NCBI RefSeq assembly: GCF_003115845.1
Contig: NZ_KZ819025.1
Location: 186,001-250,000, forward strand
Direction of reading: 5' to 3'
DNA length: 64,000 bases
Source: Brenneria roseae subsp. roseae
GTDB taxonomy: Bacteria; Pseudomonadota; Gammaproteobacteria; Enterobacterales; Enterobacteriaceae
In this document: positions 62,289 through 64,000 of the stretch, one piece after another
Numbering within the stretch: position 1 is the stretch's first letter
Layout of the letters: every line of letters begins with the position of its first letter
Notes under the pieces: generated by a model
Told to the model about the DNA's origin: nothing
The model's input: the letters and a program-made list of their open reading frames with translations, nothing else
The model's database searches: none
Program-made: the position numbers and the translations under genes

Positions 62289-64000
62289 ATGAAGAGCAGT
62301 ACTATTCTTAAACACATCCCCTGGATGATCCTTGGGGTCATAGGGGCTGCCTGTCTTGGCGTAGTCGCACTGCGCCGCGGCGAGCATGTCAGTGCGTTAT
62401 GGATTATTGTCGCTTCTGTCGCCGTCTACCTTGTGGCTTACCGATACTACAGCCTGTATATCGCGCAAAAAGTCATGCAGTTGGATCCGACCAGAGCGAC
62501 GCCGGCCGTGGTCAATAACGACGGCCTTAACTACGTTCCGACCAACCGCAATGTGCTGTTTGGGCACCACTTTGCCGCTATCGCGGGCGCGGGTCCGCTG
62601 GTTGGGCCGGTACTGGCCGCGCAGGTCGGCTATCTGCCGGGCACGCTGTGGCTGCTGGGCGGCGTGGTGCTGGCGGGTGCTGTTCAGGACTTCATGGTGC
62701 TGTTCATTTCGACCCGTCGTAACGGCGCGTCGTTAGGCGAAATCGTTAAGAAAGAGCTGGGGCCGATTCCAGGCACGATTGCACTGTTTGGCTGCTTCCT
62801 TATCATGATCATTATTCTGGCCGTACTGGCATTGATTGTGGTTAAAGCGCTGGCAGAAAGTCCGTGGGGGGTGTTCACCGTGTGTTCCACGGTGCCGATC
62901 GCGCTGTTTATGGGCATCTACATGCGCTTTATCCGTCCGGGCCGCGTAGGCGAAGTTTCGGTTATCGGGATTGTGCTGCTGGTGATGGCGATCTGGTTTG
63001 GTGGCGTTGTCGCGCATGACCCGTACTGGGGTCCGGCGTTGACCTTCAAGGACACCACCATCACCTATACGCTGATTGGCTACGCCTTTGTTTCCGCGCT
63101 GCTGCCGGTATGGTTGATTCTGGCGCCGCGTGACTATCTGGCCACTTTCCTGAAAATCGGGGTTATCGTTGGTCTGGCTATCGGCATCGTGATCCTGAAC
63201 CCGGATCTGAAAATGCCTGCGGTGACGCAGTTTGTGGATGGCACCGGCCCGGTATGGAAAGGTACGCTGTTCCCATTCCTGTTTATCACCATTGCCTGTG
63301 GCGCGGTATCTGGCTTCCATGCGCTGATTGCTTCCGGTACGACGCCGAAACTGCTGGCTAACGAAATGGATGCGCGTTTCATCGGCTATGGCGCCATGTT
63401 GATGGAGTCCTTCGTCGCGGTAATGGCGCTGGTTGCGGCCTCTATTATCGAACCGGGTCTGTACTTTGCGATGAACACCCCGCCTGCGGCGTTGGGTATC
63501 ACCATGCCGGATCTGCACCGACTGGGCACGGCTGATGCGCCGATGATCCTGTCACAGTTGCAGGATGTTTCCGCGCACGCTGCGGCGACGGTCAGTTCCT
63601 GGGGCTTTGTCATTTCTCCTGAGCAAATCCTGCAAACGGCGAAAGACATTGGTGAACCTTCTGTTCTGAACCGTGCGGGCGGCGCCCCGACGCTGGCGGT
63701 GGGGATTGCGTACGTGTTCCATCAGATCATTCCGGGCGCCGACATGGGTTTCTGGTACCACTTCGGTATCCTGTTTGAAGCGCTGTTCATCCTGACCGCA
63801 CTGGATGCGGGTACGCGTGCCGGCCGCTTTATGTTGCAGGATCTGCTGGGCAACTTTGTTCCATTCCTGAAGAAAACCGATTCGCTGGTGGCGGGTATCA
63901 TCGGTACGGCTGGCTGCGTGGGTCTGTGGGGTTACCTGCTGTATCAGGGCGTTGTCGATCCGCTGGGCGGTGTGAAGAGCCTGTGGCCGCTGTTCGGTAT
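62289..64000 (+). CDS. btsT: BtsT-type pyruvate:H+ symporter (CstA family), cut by window end
   Basis: Inner-membrane carbon-starvation (CstA) family carrier. The start MKSSTILKHIPWMILGVIG and the stretch VALRRGEHVSALWIIVASVA match E. coli BtsT (YjiY), a high-affinity pyruvate importer, much better than CstA itself; the AESPWGVFTVCSTVPIALF segment is also BtsT-like. Many helices and the family motif FGHHFAAIAGAGPLVGP are present. About 570 codons are in the window; E. coli BtsT is about 716 aa, so roughly 145 residues are missing. ATG at 62289 is the conserved start; the upstream ribosome site is weak. Confidence 0.92.
   Translation, partial: MKSSTILKHIPWMILGVIGAACLGVVALRRGEHVSALWIIVASVAVYLVAYRYYSLYIAQKVMQLDPTRATPAVVNNDGLNYVPTNRNVLFGHHFAAIAGAGPLVGPVLAAQVGYLPGTLWLLGGVVLAGAVQDFMVLFISTRRNGASLGEIVKKELGPIPGTIALFGCFLIMIIILAVLALIVVKALAESPWGVFTVCSTVPIALFMGIYMRFIRPGRVGEVSVIGIVLLVMAIWFGGVVAHDPYWGPALTFKDTTITYTLIGYAFVSALLPVWLILAPRDYLATFLKIGVIVGLAIGIVILNPDLKMPAVTQFVDGTGPVWKGTLFPFLFITIACGAVSGFHALIASGTTPKLLANEMDARFIGYGAMLMESFVAVMALVAASIIEPGLYFAMNTPPAALGITMPDLHRLGTADAPMILSQLQDVSAHAAATVSSWGFVISPEQILQTAKDIGEPSVLNRAGGAPTLAVGIAYVFHQIIPGADMGFWYHFGILFEALFILTALDAGTRAGRFMLQDLLGNFVPFLKKTDSLVAGIIGTAGCVGLWGYLLYQGVVDPLGGVKSLWPLFG

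Overview
The window is a stretch of chromosome from a member of the Enterobacterales. Almost every gene has a close counterpart in Escherichia coli K-12, in nearly the same order (thiI–yajL–panE–yajQ–yajR–cyo–ampG–yajG–bolA–tig–clpPX–lon–hupB–ppiD–ybaVW–queC–ybaO–mdlAB–glnK–amtB–tesB–ybaYZ–ffs–hha–tomB–acrBAR–rsmS–priC–ybaN–apt–dnaX–ybaB–recR–htpG–adk–hemH–ybaL–ushA). Protein divergence from E. coli, the cdsH-like gene beside ybaO, rpmE2–rpmJ2 between acrB and tomB, and a BtsT gene after ushA suggest a soft-rot/plant-associated lineage such as Pectobacteriaceae. That family-level placement is inference; the order-level placement is firm. There are no rRNA or tRNA genes, no CRISPR array, no insertion sequence and no phage genes.

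Layout. 1–1426: end of thiI. 1473–7677: the one clearly accessory block, an RpiR-type regulator divergent from a polyamine/opine-type ABC importer (binding protein, ATPase, two permeases) that ends in a DmpA/BapA-type self-cleaving aminopeptidase. It separates thiI from yajL, which are neighbours in E. coli. 7729–11366: yajL, panE, yajQ, yajR. 11546–16345: cyoABCDE, cytochrome bo3 oxidase. 16763–19530: ampG, yajG, bolA. 19835–28921: protein quality control (tig, clpP, clpX, lon, ppiD) with hupB; heat-shock sigma-32 promoters can be read before clpP and lon. 29060–36165: ybaV, fadM, queC, a cysteine desulfhydrase-like gene divergent from its Lrp-type regulator, and the ABC exporter pair mdlAB. 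36274–38275: nitrogen control, with NtrC sites, a sigma-54 promoter and glnK–amtB. 38389–40830: tesB, ybaY, atl and the 4.5S RNA. 41319–42909: hha–tomB and the zinc-independent ribosomal proteins L31B/L36B under a Zur box. 43067–48206: acrB–acrA divergent from acrR, with the AcrR operator and a marbox. 48287–57737: rsmS, priC, ybaN, apt, dnaX (with its programmed frameshift signal), ybaB, recR, htpG (sigma-32 promoter), adk, hemH. 57832–64000: ybaL, ushA and a BtsT-type pyruvate symporter cut by the window end.

Most notable observations: (i) the regulator–importer–hydrolase island, which looks like a self-contained uptake and amide-hydrolysis pathway for an unidentified small compound; (ii) a dispersed intergenic repeat (five full or partial copies) that folds into three consecutive hairpins, with compensatory base changes between adjacent copies; (iii) one copy of that repeat lying between the NtrC enhancer and the sigma-54 promoter of glnK; (iv) well preserved regulatory sites (Zur, AcrR, marbox, NtrC/sigma-54, sigma-32, dnaX frameshift cassette).
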